Below, one piece after another: positions 1 to 9,411 of a stretch of 64,000 nt of DNA; position 1 is the first letter of the stretch, and each line of letters begins with the position of its first letter. The position numbers and the translations under genes are program-made. The DNA is from Methanobacteriota archaeon (GTDB taxonomy: Archaea; Thermoplasmatota; Poseidoniia; Poseidoniales; Thalassarchaeaceae), in contig PBUX01000064.1 of the NCBI GenBank assembly GCA_002728565.1, positions 42,171-106,170 of the forward strand, in the 5' to 3' direction. The notes under the pieces were generated by a model. That model saw nothing but the letters and a program-made list of their open reading frames with translations, did no database searches and had not been told where the DNA came from.

Positions 1-2
1 CT

Positions 3-2300
3 GAGGTTGTTGGACAGTACTGTGTACGGTGCCATAACGATCGCAGAATGACTGGCAACATGTCACTTGAGCAGTTTGATGCTGCTAATCCGGAACGGAA
101 CGCAGAATTATCAGAAAAGATGATCCATAAGCTCCGGGCGGAGATGATGCCGCCACCGGGTGCGCGGCGTCCTGCCGGAGACACACTCTTATCGCTTGTT
201 CTCGCCCTTGAATCCAGCATGGATGCTGCAGCGGTAGCGAACCCGAACCCTGGGGGACGCAGTTTTCAGAGGCTGAACCAGGCTGAGTATGGGCGCTCTA
301 TTCTTGAATTGCTCGACTTGGAGATAGATGCTGGTGATTACCTCCCACTCGATACTAAGAGTGCGAATTTCGACAATATCGCTGATGCTCAGATGCTTTC
401 ACCGATGTTGCTTGATACGTACTTCCGAGCTGCAGCTGAGATTAGCCGACTAGCTGTCGGAGATCCAAATGTACTTCCCTCCTCGAAGACTTACACAAAT
501 GGCGGGTACGTTTCCCAATGGGATCGAGTAGAGGGTGCACCGTTCGGGACGCGTGGTGGAATCTCTGCCGTGCACACTTTCCCGGCAGACGGTGACTACG
601 TGTTCAAGATGGCCTTTGAACATACCACGACCGGGGGATTTTTCGGCGGCACTTCTAGGGACGAACAGATCGAGATCTCGATTGATGGTGAGCGCGTTGC
701 GCTCTATTGGGTTGACCGCTTCATGAACGTCTCAGATCCGAACGGCGCAAATATGCAAAGTGAGCCGATCTTTGTCCGCGCGGGCCCACGCAGGGTGAGC
801 GCAGCTTTCTTGAGACAAGCTGAGGGGCCCAGAGAGGATGTGGTTTCACCTCATGAGTGGTCGCTGAGTGATAGGCAGATTGGGGTGAGCGGTTATGGAG
901 TCACAGCACTTGCTCATCTGAAAGACCTAGCTATCACAGGTCCCTACGAAGCTACTGGTGTTTCAGAGACTCCGAGTCGGAGCCGAGTATTCAGTTGTCG
1001 GCCGCTTACTCTGGAGGAAGCACCCGCGTGTGCGGAGGAAATTATATCTCGACTGGGTCCGCAGGCTTTTCGCCGGTCACTAACACAGGACGACCTTGAT
1101 GGGTTGATGTCTTTCTACGAACTAGGATTTGCTGACGGAGGGTTCGAGCTTGGAGTGCGGACAGCGATAGAAGCCATACTGGCTAGTCCCGACTTCGTGT
1201 TCAGGCTTGAAGAAGCACCCAGTGGGGTGAAGGCAGGGGAAAGCTACGCAGTAAGCGACACTGATTTGGCATCTCGACTTTCATTTTTCCTTTGGGGCGC
1301 TCCGCCAGATGCGGAGTTGTTGGTCGCGGCCGAAAAGGGCGAATTGTCTGACGAGAGTGGGCTAACTGCCCAGGTCAGACGTATGCTCCAAGATTCTCGG
1401 GCAGAAGCTCTAGGGACACGGTTCGCGAGTCAGTGGCTCCGTTTGGAGGACTTAGACAAAGTCCACCCCGACCGACTGTTCTTCCCAGATTTTTACCAAC
1501 AGCTTGCCGATGCGATGCTCAGGGAGACAGAACTGTTCTTCAATAGTTTGGTTCGTGAAGACCGAAGCGCGCTTGAGTTGTATTCTGCAGACTACACGTA
1601 CTTGAACGAGGCTTTGGCAAAACACTACGGTATTCCGGGAATTACGGGTACCCATTTTCGTAAGGTCCAATACCCGGACGCTACCCGCCGCGGAATCCTA
1701 GGGCACGGAAGTATTCTCACACTTACCTCACACGCAAATCGGACTTCTCCGGTGCTACGAGGCAAATGGGTGTTAGAGGTATTGTTAGGAGCTCCGCCGC
1801 CACCACCACCACCAGGTATCCCTGATCTAGACGAGACAGAAGCTTTTGAAGCTGGACGGCTATTAACTACCCGTGAGCGTATGGAACTGCATCGCTCAAG
1901 CCCATCTTGCAACTCGTGCCATCGTTTCATGGATCCCATAGGCCTCGCACTCGATAATTACGATGTGACAGGCAGATGGCGGATTCGAGAAAATGGTATG
2001 CCACTTGATACCAAGGGCGAATTTTATGATGGGACTATGATTGAGACTCCTTCAGCACTTCAGGAAGTTCTCGTAAAGCGGCCGATCCCACTTGTCAGAA
2101 CTTTCACAGAAAATCTCATGGCATATGCTCTTGGCCGCAGAGTAGAGTATTATGATCAACCGACTATCAGGTCTATTACTGCGCAGGCTGAAGAAGACGA
2201 TTATCGTATGTCATCGTTCATACTTGGAGTTGTGCTCAGTGATGCCTTTAGGATGCAGCAGGTGAACGTGGTTGCAGATGATGGAAGCGGGATCAACTAG
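3..2300 (+). CDS. DUF1592/DUF1588/DUF1585 family cytochrome-c-like protein (5' end outside window)
   Basis: The open frame runs in from the left edge: upstream of the first ATG (position 48) it encodes CVRCH at 21-35, a CxxCH heme-binding motif, so the true start lies outside the window. 765 residues are visible. A second heme motif, CNSCH, is encoded at 1908-1922, just after the proline-rich stretch (LGAPPPPPPP) typical of DUF1588. The order DUF1587/1595-like, DUF1592, DUF1588, DUF1585 matches planctomycete-type cytochrome proteins. The family is exported and probably handles electron transfer in the periplasm; its substrate is not established. It stands 27 bp upstream of a DUF1552 gene, its usual partner, followed by an ankyrin gene. 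Confidence 0.9.
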   Translation, partial: EVVGQYCVRCHNDRRMTGNMSLEQFDAANPERNAELSEKMIHKLRAEMMPPPGARRPAGDTLLSLVLALESSMDAAAVANPNPGGRSFQRLNQAEYGRSILELLDLEIDAGDYLPLDTKSANFDNIADAQMLSPMLLDTYFRAAAEISRLAVGDPNVLPSSKTYTNGGYVSQWDRVEGAPFGTRGGISAVHTFPADGDYVFKMAFEHTTTGGFFGGTSRDEQIEISIDGERVALYWVDRFMNVSDPNGANMQSEPIFVRAGPRRVSAAFLRQAEGPREDVVSPHEWSLSDRQIGVSGYGVTALAHLKDLAITGPYEATGVSETPSRSRVFSCRPLTLEEAPACAEEIISRLGPQAFRRSLTQDDLDGLMSFYELGFADGGFELGVRTAIEAILASPDFVFRLEEAPSGVKAGESYAVSDTDLASRLSFFLWGAPPDAELLVAAEKGELSDESGLTAQVRRMLQDSRAEALGTRFASQWLRLEDLDKVHPDRLFFPDFYQQLADAMLRETELFFNSLVREDRSALELYSADYTYLNEALAKHYGIPGITGTHFRKVQYPDATRRGILGHGSILTLTSHANRTSPVLRGKWVLEVLLGAPPPPPPPGIPDLDETEAFEAGRLLTTRERMELHRSSPSCNSCHRFMDPIGLALDNYDVTGRWRIRENGMPLDTKGEFYDGTMIETPSALQEVLVKRPIPLVRTFTENLMAYALGRRVEYYDQPTIRSITAQAEEDDYRMSSFILGVVLSDAFRMQQVNVVADDGSGIN

Positions 2301-2327
2301 AGATAGCTACTAGGAGAAGCTCGGATT

Positions 2328-3746
2328 ATGGAATTCATCACCGGTAAACACATGCCCCGTCGTTCGTTCGTTCGAGGGATGGGTGCAACGGTGGCTCTGC
2401 CATTTCTAGAAGCGATGATCCCAGCTGGACGTATTTGGTCTAGCGCTAACGAAGATGCTTTACCTACTCGGCTAGTCGCGATTGAGATGGTCCATGGGGC
2501 CGCCGGATGTAACGAATGGGGTGCAACGCAAAACCTCTGGTCTCCGGAGGAAGTCGGCCGTGACTTTGATCTCACGCCAACCTCGCTTAGCTCACTCGAG
2601 CCATTCAGAGATTATCTCACGATCATTAGCAACACCGATGTCAGGATGGCAGAAGCTTTCCAGCCTTATGAAATTGGTGGGGACCATTTTCGCTCAAGTG
2701 CTGTTTTCCTGACTCAGTCTCACCCGAAGCAAACGGAAGGTTCAGACGTATACGTTGGAACTTCTCTTGATCAACTCTACGCTCAGCGTTTTGGGCAGGA
2801 CACACCGATCCCTTCCATGCAACTTTGCATTGAGAATATCAATCAATCGGGTGGGTGTGCGTACGGGTATACGTGCGTCTACACGGACTCAATCAGTTGG
2901 GCATCGCCTACCGAGCCATTGCCGGTTATTCGCGATCCAAGGGTCGCATTCGACCAATTGTTTGGTGCTGGAGGAACTGTTGAGGAGCGTGCACTTCGTC
3001 GCAGGACAAATAAGAGTATACTCGATTGGATCACTGGTCGTGTGGCCCAACTGCGAAGGGAGCTTGGCCCCAACGATATTCAGAGACTCGACAGGTACCT
3101 AGACAACGTTCGGGAAATCGAACGTCGTATCCAAAGAATTGAAGCTCAGAATATGAGTGGTGAGTCTCGAGATTTACCGGAGGCACCGGCCGGGGTACCG
3201 GACTCGTTTGAAGAGCACACCCGGCTGATGTTTGACTTGCAAGCACTCGCCTTCTCGTCAGATGTGACTAGGGTATTCTCGCTGAAGATGGGCCGTGACT
3301 CATCCGCACGGGTTTTCGCAGAGAGTGGCACAGATCGTCCGTTCCATCCCGCATCACACCATGGCGGACGAGAGGAAGCAATTCTTGATTTTGCTAAGAT
3401 CAACCGATACCACGTAAGCATGCTCCCATACTTCCTTGAGAAGCTTCAGAGCATACAAGAAGGTGACACCCATCTTCTAGACAAGACGATGATCATTTAT
3501 GGATCACCGATGGCAGACGGGAATCTCCATAACCATCGTCGTGCTCCCCTCTTTGTTGCGGGTGGGGCGAATGGAAGGTTGGAAGGGGGGCTCCATCTTA
3601 AGACGCCGGACGGAACCCCGATGGCGAATGCTATGCTAAGTCTTGCTCATACGTTGGGCATGGATGATATGGATGATTTCGGTGACAGTACTGGAGAGCT
3701 GTCCTTATCAATGCCTGCCAGCACCCTTACTAGCGCAGGGTCATAA
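2328..3746 (+). CDS. DUF1552 domain-containing exported protein
   Basis: 472 residues. The N-terminus has a twin-arginine-like segment (PRRSFVRGMGATVALPFLEA, residues 10-29), characteristic of DUF1552 proteins, which are usually encoded next to DUF1592 cytochromes. The family resembles the sulfatase/alkaline-phosphatase-like DUF1501 group, but no activity is proven. An AGGAG stands 11 nt before the ATG, a rather long spacing. The next gene starts 2 nt after the stop, so the two are probably co-translated. I infer that the protein works with the upstream cytochrome in the cell envelope. Confidence 0.88.
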   Translation: MEFITGKHMPRRSFVRGMGATVALPFLEAMIPAGRIWSSANEDALPTRLVAIEMVHGAAGCNEWGATQNLWSPEEVGRDFDLTPTSLSSLEPFRDYLTIISNTDVRMAEAFQPYEIGGDHFRSSAVFLTQSHPKQTEGSDVYVGTSLDQLYAQRFGQDTPIPSMQLCIENINQSGGCAYGYTCVYTDSISWASPTEPLPVIRDPRVAFDQLFGAGGTVEERALRRRTNKSILDWITGRVAQLRRELGPNDIQRLDRYLDNVREIERRIQRIEAQNMSGESRDLPEAPAGVPDSFEEHTRLMFDLQALAFSSDVTRVFSLKMGRDSSARVFAESGTDRPFHPASHHGGREEAILDFAKINRYHVSMLPYFLEKLQSIQEGDTHLLDKTMIIYGSPMADGNLHNHRRAPLFVAGGANGRLEGGLHLKTPDGTPMANAMLSLAHTLGMDDMDDFGDSTGELSLSMPASTLTSAGS

Positions 3747-3748
3747 GG

Positions 3749-5533
3749 ATGAGTACGCACTTCTTAAGATCCTTAAGTGTATTGTGTCTTAGTGCACTGT
3801 TATCGGGCGCAGTACCTCCTGAGTCGCCGGTGGCGGATGCAGCCATGCGAGCCGACTTGGATAAGGTGCGGATACTTCTTAAGGGTGGAGCGGATGTAAA
3901 CGTTGCTCAAGGCGACGGAATGACTGCACTTCACTGGTCAGCTGAGAATCGCAGTGTCGAGATGGCTGCGATGCTTATCTATGCTGGTGCGAATGTGGAG
4001 GCTGTTACCCGGATCGGTGGCTACACACCACTGCATCTGGCCTCACGGTCTGGTAGTGCTGCGATCGTTCAGGAGCTGCTCGAAGCTGGTGCAAACCCAA
4101 CGGTCGCGAGTAGCGCAGGTGGAGCCACACCCCTTCACTTCGCAGCATCAGCATCAAGTAGGGGATCAGTGATCTCGTTACTTGACCATGGTGCCGAGAT
4201 TGATGCTCGTGAGAGTGCTTGGGAACAGACACCGCTCATGTTTGCTGCCTCACTTGGTCGTACTGAGATCGTGGAGTTATTGCTCAGCCGAGGAGCGGAC
4301 GTATCCGTTACCACTTCTGCTGTCTACTTGCCGGCGCTTCAGGATGAGGACCGGGCTGCTCGACAGCGCAGGGACAAAGTGCTCGATGGATTCCGTGCTC
4401 AGAATGTCTCGGGATCTGAGTCTTGGAGACCAAGCCCGACAGAGGTACAGGCAGCAATGGAGTCTTCTAGGATAGACCCAGAAGAATCAGCTAATCCTGA
4501 AGAAGAGGGAGAAGACGCCTACAACGAACAGGTCGGTGTCCCTGGTGGGAACTCTTACGCGGATCTCGTAGGTACGATGGGTGGGACCACTGCTTTGATT
4601 CATGCTGTTCGAGAAGGACATCTCGAAACAGTGGGTGTGCTTTTGGATCATGGTGCGGACATCAATCAACCTAGTGCAGGTGACCAGACGACACCGTTAC
4701 TGAGTGCAATAATTAACGGCTACTTTGATCTTGCTCTTGAGTTGCTTAAGCATGGCGCTGACCCGAGACTCGCGAGTACGGCAGGTACGACACCACTTTT
4801 CTCCGTAATTAATACGAGATGGGCACCAAAGGCTCGTTATCCACAGCAGGAAGCCCACAAGCAGCAACAGGCAACACACTTAGAAGTGATGGAGGCCCTG
4901 CTCCGATCTGGAGCTAACCCGAACGCGCGGTTGACTAAGCACCTGTGGTTTATGGAATACACATTCAGCCACTTGGGCATCGACACCTCCGGAGCTACTC
5001 CGTTCTGGCGTGCGACCCATGCACTTGATGTACCGGCGATGAAGCTTCTAGTTGAATATGGTGCCGATCCTGGTATTCCCACGACCAAGGGGCGGGATCG
5101 TCGCTCACGCGGGGGTGGAGGAGAAGATCCCTCTGGACTGCCCCCTGTCCCATTTGGTGGGCCAGCTGTCCACCCGATTCATGTAGCTGCAGGTCATGGA
5201 TACGGCACTGGTTACGCGGGTTACTCACATAGGCATGCGCCAGATGCATGGCTTACGACTGTGAAGTATCTCGTTGAAGAGCACGGAGCTGACGTCAATG
5301 CGCGAGATCACAACGGATATTCCCCAGTCCATAACGCTGCATCTCGCGGTGATATTGAGATGATTCGCTACCTTGTGGACAAGGGAGCAGACGTTATGGT
5401 GGTGAGCCGCCGGGGGCAGACAACCGTCGATATGGCAAACGGCCCACAGCAACGGATCCAGCCGTTCCCGGAAGCGATGTCATTGCTTGAAAGCCTGGGT
5501 GCAAAAAACAATCACAATTGTGTGAGTTGCTGA
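3749..5533 (+). CDS. exported ankyrin-repeat protein
   Basis: 594 residues with an N-terminal signal peptide (about residues 1-22) and then ankyrin repeats of the G-ADVN / G-TALHWSA type from about residue 30 to 190, 270 to 360, and 450 to 580. Repeats are broken by a charged, low-complexity insert (residues about 200-260) and a Gly/Arg-rich insert near 450-470. It ends in CVSC, an unusual two-Cys C-terminus. Start is 2 nt after the DUF1552 stop, so it is the third gene of this operon. Ankyrin repeats bind proteins; I infer a scaffold for the cytochrome pair, without a known ligand. Confidence 0.85.
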   Translation: MSTHFLRSLSVLCLSALLSGAVPPESPVADAAMRADLDKVRILLKGGADVNVAQGDGMTALHWSAENRSVEMAAMLIYAGANVEAVTRIGGYTPLHLASRSGSAAIVQELLEAGANPTVASSAGGATPLHFAASASSRGSVISLLDHGAEIDARESAWEQTPLMFAASLGRTEIVELLLSRGADVSVTTSAVYLPALQDEDRAARQRRDKVLDGFRAQNVSGSESWRPSPTEVQAAMESSRIDPEESANPEEEGEDAYNEQVGVPGGNSYADLVGTMGGTTALIHAVREGHLETVGVLLDHGADINQPSAGDQTTPLLSAIINGYFDLALELLKHGADPRLASTAGTTPLFSVINTRWAPKARYPQQEAHKQQQATHLEVMEALLRSGANPNARLTKHLWFMEYTFSHLGIDTSGATPFWRATHALDVPAMKLLVEYGADPGIPTTKGRDRRSRGGGGEDPSGLPPVPFGGPAVHPIHVAAGHGYGTGYAGYSHRHAPDAWLTTVKYLVEEHGADVNARDHNGYSPVHNAASRGDIEMIRYLVDKGADVMVVSRRGQTTVDMANGPQQRIQPFPEAMSLLESLGAKNNHNCVSC

Positions 5534-5616
5534 TAGCTCCGTTCACCACATAGTGCCAAGTATCAGTTAAGTGGGTGTCTATCTCCTACGAAGACTTTAC
5601 CGAGTTCATTCCAATC

Positions 5617-6942
5617 TTATCTACCAACTTCTCGGATATCGCTTCGTGCTCGTGGAGATCGAGTGTAGGCTGACACCAAGCTTTCATGGCCATTTGGCCC
5701 GATAGCCATAACTCCGAATACGTAGTCGTCTATCGAGATGTCCTCGAGCACGTAAGCAGTGACATCGCCAACATCAATCCCAAATTGCCACTCCGGGGTC
5801 CAGGCTTCGCGCCAGACCACTCTGTAGGAGGACGCCCCTTGGGAGGCTTCCCAACTCATCGAGGCCGCGTACCCTGATTCGCCTCGTCCGAGACGGGGGT
5901 TGCCGCCATCCATCACATTGGGGGCCGGCGGAGCCAGGGCTATTGTCGCCACCCCGGCAGCGTTCACACGAGCATTTTTCGCAAGGTATTCGAAATCAAC
6001 ACCCCCAAGTGTGTCTTCTGGTTCATGTTGACGACTATAGTTCTCTCGGGATTCAGTAAACCGAACTCCTGCAAACCCTCGGCGGTTGAATGCCGTGTGG
6101 TCACCACCACGGCCGAAGCGATCTTCACGCGCGATCAGGCGCACCTCATGTCCCGGCATGTAGACTGCTGCATGTCTGCGGATGAAGCGTGCTAGTTGTC
6201 GGGATGGGGAGTCCATAGGGTCCTCTGAGAAGACCCGCACGGTCCTGCCATCAGTAATCCCATTCCCACCTTCGGTATTCCCCACGATATCATTATTGAA
6301 GACGGCGTCGATCACCCACCCTTCTCGTTCTGCTTTTGCGGAATGAAGGCTTGCTCCTACCAGGCCTTCTTCCTCTGCGACGAAACCTACGAATACCAGG
6401 GTTGCATCAAATTGCAGTCCGCTTTGAGCCATTACACGGGCTACCTCCATTGTGAGAACGGTTCCACTACCGTCATCATTGGCCCCTGGAGCGGGATTGT
6501 CCCATCGGGTCCAGTCGAATTCCCCACTATCGATTCGCCGCGCAACTGTATCGTAATGACCACTCACATAAACTCGGCGATTGCTTCTACCAGGCAGTAT
6601 GGCGACCACATTGCAAAGTTCAACTTCTTGAGCGATCCGTCCCTGGGGCTCAACCTGATAACAATCAAAATCAACTTGGAGACGGTCGCTGAAGCTCTGC
6701 ATGGTTCGCAGGATATACTCTCGTGCTGGACTGATACCCCAGTCGGGGCGGTCCGAGAGAGAAAGCGAATGTCGGGTTTGGAAGTCCGTAAGTACTTCCA
6801 GGTACTCATGAAGCCGTTCCGGCGAGATGTTTCGGACCACTTCGACGATTTGAGGGTCAATCACAGGCCCTTGTGCCGACGATGGTGGTGTTGTGAGCAG
6901 GGCAAAGAAAAGCATGATCACAATTGGGATCTGAAGCTTCAT
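5617..6942 (-). CDS. exported M28 family zinc aminopeptidase with C-terminal beta-sandwich
   Basis: 441 residues beginning with a signal peptide ending near SSAQG (residue 24). The M28 metal-binding residues are visible in order: SGHYDT (about 128), GANDDGSG (153), EEEG (190), NND (217) and RQHEPEDT (309). The region after residue 345 (SWEASQGASSYRVVWRE) resembles a fibronectin type III domain, common in secreted M28 enzymes. It probably removes N-terminal amino acids from peptides outside the cytoplasm. It faces the ankyrin gene tail to tail with an 83-bp gap and no obvious terminator. Confidence 0.88.
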   Translation of the reverse strand: MKLQIPIVIMLFFALLTTPPSSAQGPVIDPQIVEVVRNISPERLHEYLEVLTDFQTRHSLSLSDRPDWGISPAREYILRTMQSFSDRLQVDFDCYQVEPQGRIAQEVELCNVVAILPGRSNRRVYVSGHYDTVARRIDSGEFDWTRWDNPAPGANDDGSGTVLTMEVARVMAQSGLQFDATLVFVGFVAEEEGLVGASLHSAKAEREGWVIDAVFNNDIVGNTEGGNGITDGRTVRVFSEDPMDSPSRQLARFIRRHAAVYMPGHEVRLIAREDRFGRGGDHTAFNRRGFAGVRFTESRENYSRQHEPEDTLGGVDFEYLAKNARVNAAGVATIALAPPAPNVMDGGNPRLGRGESGYAASMSWEASQGASSYRVVWREAWTPEWQFGIDVGDVTAYVLEDISIDDYVFGVMAIGPNGHESLVSAYTRSPRARSDIREVGR

Positions 6943-7087
6943 ACCTCTTCCTTGGTTCTACGGATATATGGGACTTAAGGGATGCTGTGCGCTGATCTGG
7001 TAGCTGGATAGACAATGATCAAATGGCTGTAGCTATCGCGGTGTGCAACATGAGTGAGCTCGGTAGAGGTGAGCAAGCCTCAGGTTT

Positions 7088-7723
7088 TCAAGAAGGTGTG
7101 ATCCGTTGACGGTAATGCTTCGCGACCTTCGCCCGATTTCCACAGCGTGACATAGAGCACCATCTTCGACGCCCACTTTTGCTTGTATCTAGAAACCAAT
7201 ACATGCAATTGCTGAAAGCACATTGTCGAATACGAGTTGGGTTTACCTCAGTCACTATACGCGCTGCGGAGAGCGCTATCGGTTGGAGTACACCAAGTAC
7301 TGATGAGATATGCTCGTGTACATTCAGTACTAATTGACCCTCCATTCCCTCCTCTTGGTCTCCTTCGGGTGGGATAGTGAGTGAATCCAGCCGGAATGAG
7401 GTTCCGTTTTCTGTGAGAATGCGGTTTAGGGCGTCCACGGTGTAGGGTGGCGGTAGTTCTCCAGCTACAAGACTTTGGACGATCAGTAGGATGTCTCGTC
7501 GGAGCCAGAGGGTTTCATCAAGGAGTATGCGACGGTTAGGGGGGGACGAGGATAATTCAGCGCAGTCGGCGCCATCTGGTAGGCCAGCAGCGGTCAACCA
7601 AATAATTAAATCCTCTGGGCTTTGAAGGAGGTCTAGGGGCTGATCTGCATTGAAACGCCACGTATTTAGCAGGTCGAGCGCTAGCGTACCTCCATCAAAG
7701 ACAAAATGACTATCCTGATTCAT
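7088..7723 (-). CDS. CGNR zinc-finger / ABATE domain regulator
   Basis: 211 residues. The N-terminal half (FVFDGGTLALDLLNTW) matches the ABATE domain, and the C-terminal 45 residues carry the zinc finger QCAFSNCMYWFLD followed by RRRWCSMSRCGNRAKV, with the CGNR signature. Members are thought to be DNA-binding transcription regulators. Its start codon is adjacent to two AT-rich palindromes (7724-7793), which suggests autoregulation. No Shine-Dalgarno is visible before the ATG because the palindrome abuts it. Confidence 0.87.
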   Translation of the reverse strand: MNQDSHFVFDGGTLALDLLNTWRFNADQPLDLLQSPEDLIIWLTAAGLPDGADCAELSSSPPNRRILLDETLWLRRDILLIVQSLVAGELPPPYTVDALNRILTENGTSFRLDSLTIPPEGDQEEGMEGQLVLNVHEHISSVLGVLQPIALSAARIVTEVNPTRIRQCAFSNCMYWFLDTSKSGRRRWCSMSRCGNRAKVAKHYRQRITPS

Positions 7724-7793
7724 ATAACTGTTAAAATAATAATAAAACAGTTATAATATCAAATAACTGGTAAAAACGCTTAATAACAGTTAG
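7724..7793. promoter_or_regulatory. paired palindromic operator upstream of CGNR regulator
   Basis: Two inverted repeats of identical geometry: ATAACTGTT-N13-AACAGTTAT (7724-7754, perfect 9-bp arms) and ATAACTGGT-N13-AACAGTTAG (7763-7793, 7 of 9 arm positions paired). Half-site centres are 22 bp apart in each, about two helical turns, and the two repeats are 39 bp apart. They overlap an AT-rich stretch with TATTAT/TATAAC-like -10 candidates for the minus-strand regulator gene. I infer binding by the CGNR protein or another dimeric regulator. Confidence 0.6.
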
Positions 7794-8052
7794 ATATGGC
7801 CTTCTTTCTCCATCTCAGTAGGGATTTGGAGTATTAGCGGACTCCGCTGAACTGATTTTCTAAGATCTGTAGCAAATATTTATCCTGAAGTTTTCCATGA
7901 CGATTCAGTTTAATTCGTGCTATGGATAGTCAGGTAAGTTCTTTTCACCCACCAGCGGTGTGCCCATAGAGCTGCTCAACGGATGGTGATGATGGAATAC
8001 AAGATGTTCAGAACACTTGACCATCCGCCAAGCCCGGCTACCCTTTGGGCGC
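7794..8052. other. intergenic region before tyrS, nothing further recognised
   Basis: This stretch between the palindromes and the probable tyrS start has no credible coding region. I looked for a T-box antiterminator before tyrS and saw none of its conserved sequence. A promoter for tyrS must lie here, but no convincing -35/-10 pair stands out. Confidence 0.4.
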
Positions 8053-9333
8053 ATGAGTAAATTGATAGAAGAACTTCAGTGGAGAGGGTTGCTGCAAGAT
8101 GCAACCGAAGGAGCAGCCGAGCACTTGGCTGAGGCTCCACGCACTGGGTATATCGGCTTTGACCCTTCGGCGTGCAGCCTCCATGTTGGCAACCTACTCG
8201 TGGTCATGGATCTGGTGCACATGCAGCGGCACGGTCATACCCCGATTGCACTGGTTGGTGGTGGTACGGGGTTAATTGGTGACCCATCGGGTAAGACTGC
8301 TGAGAGGCAGTTGCTTACCAAGGAGATCGCGGCGGAAAATGCTGAGGGAATTCGTGCCCAGCTCGCGCATTTTCTCGACTTCGATGTGAAATCAAATCCG
8401 GCCATCATGCGAAACAATCTTGATTGGCTTGGGCAACTGTCTTTGGTGGACTTTTTGCGGGATATCGGGAAGCACTTCTCGGTCAACCAACTTATTGCGA
8501 AGGAATCTGTGAAACGCCGTTTGGAGAATGAGGAGACTGGACTCTCATATACGGAGTTCAGCTACGCGCTCCTACAGTCGTACGATTTTCTTGAGTTGTA
8601 TCGCCGTGATCAATGCACGGTTCAGTTAGGAGGTAGCGATCAGTGGGGTAATATCACAGCAGGTACTGACTTGGTTCGCCGGGTCGCAGGTGGAAAAGCA
8701 TTTGGGGTCGTGTCACCTCTACTGACCAACTCTAGCGGCACTAAATTCGGAAAGACCGAAGCAGGAAATGTTTGGCTTGACCCAGAACTCACTTCACCAT
8801 TCGCATTTTACCAATTTTGGGTTAACACTGACGACCGTGATGTGATGGGGTTCTTGAGGTGCTTCTCTCTGCTCTCCCAGTCTGAAATTGGTGAACTAGA
8901 AGAAGCTACACAGGCTGAACCTGAGAAACGCATAGCTCAAAAGGCATTAGCTGATGAAGTAACTCATCGGGTTCATGGTGAAACGGGACTAGCTTCAGCT
9001 CGCAAAGCTACACAGGCTCTTTTTGGGGGGGATATATCAGGGCTAAATGCCAACGAAATCAGTGAGGTTTTTGCGGATGTACCGTCTTCAGAACTTGAAA
9101 AATCCCGTTTAACGGGAGATGGCTGGAAGCTCGTTGAGGTTCTAGTCGAATCTGGTGTGGCCTCCTCCAAGGGGGATGCACGCCGTGCTATAGAGGGCGG
9201 GGGAATCTATCTGAACGGTGAGCGTATCCAAGATGTTTCTAGAGCTTTATCAATAGAGGACGCGATCGAGGGCCGTTACCTGTTACTTCGGAAGGGTAAG
9301 AGAGCCTACCATCTAGTGGCAGTTTCTGAATAG
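8053..9333 (+). CDS. tyrS: tyrosine--tRNA ligase
   Basis: 426 residues from the ATG at 8053; an in-frame TTG at 8017 would add 12 residues that do not look conserved. The class I signature appears as a HIGH-like HVGN within GFDPSACSLHVGNLL, and the KMSKS-like loop is KFGKT in GTKFGKTEAG. The Tyr-binding YSYALLQSYD region and the GGSDQWGN motif are present. The C-terminal S4 RNA-binding domain covers about residues 355-420 (SSKGDARRAIEGGG). It charges tRNA-Tyr in the cytoplasm. No strong Shine-Dalgarno precedes either start. Confidence 0.96.
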   Translation: MSKLIEELQWRGLLQDATEGAAEHLAEAPRTGYIGFDPSACSLHVGNLLVVMDLVHMQRHGHTPIALVGGGTGLIGDPSGKTAERQLLTKEIAAENAEGIRAQLAHFLDFDVKSNPAIMRNNLDWLGQLSLVDFLRDIGKHFSVNQLIAKESVKRRLENEETGLSYTEFSYALLQSYDFLELYRRDQCTVQLGGSDQWGNITAGTDLVRRVAGGKAFGVVSPLLTNSSGTKFGKTEAGNVWLDPELTSPFAFYQFWVNTDDRDVMGFLRCFSLLSQSEIGELEEATQAEPEKRIAQKALADEVTHRVHGETGLASARKATQALFGGDISGLNANEISEVFADVPSSELEKSRLTGDGWKLVEVLVESGVASSKGDARRAIEGGGIYLNGERIQDVSRALSIEDAIEGRYLLLRKGKRAYHLVAVSE

Positions 9334-9411
9334 AGTAAGTCGGGTAAGCAGGACTTTGCACCATAGTATAAAGCCAGCCAAAAGTATTCTCATCACAAGA
9401 GGATTAGATTG

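Noticed and set aside
6343..6978. 211-codon plus-strand frame opposite the M28 gene
   Set aside because: It mirrors a confident M28 coding sequence in the other strand and shows no domain of its own.
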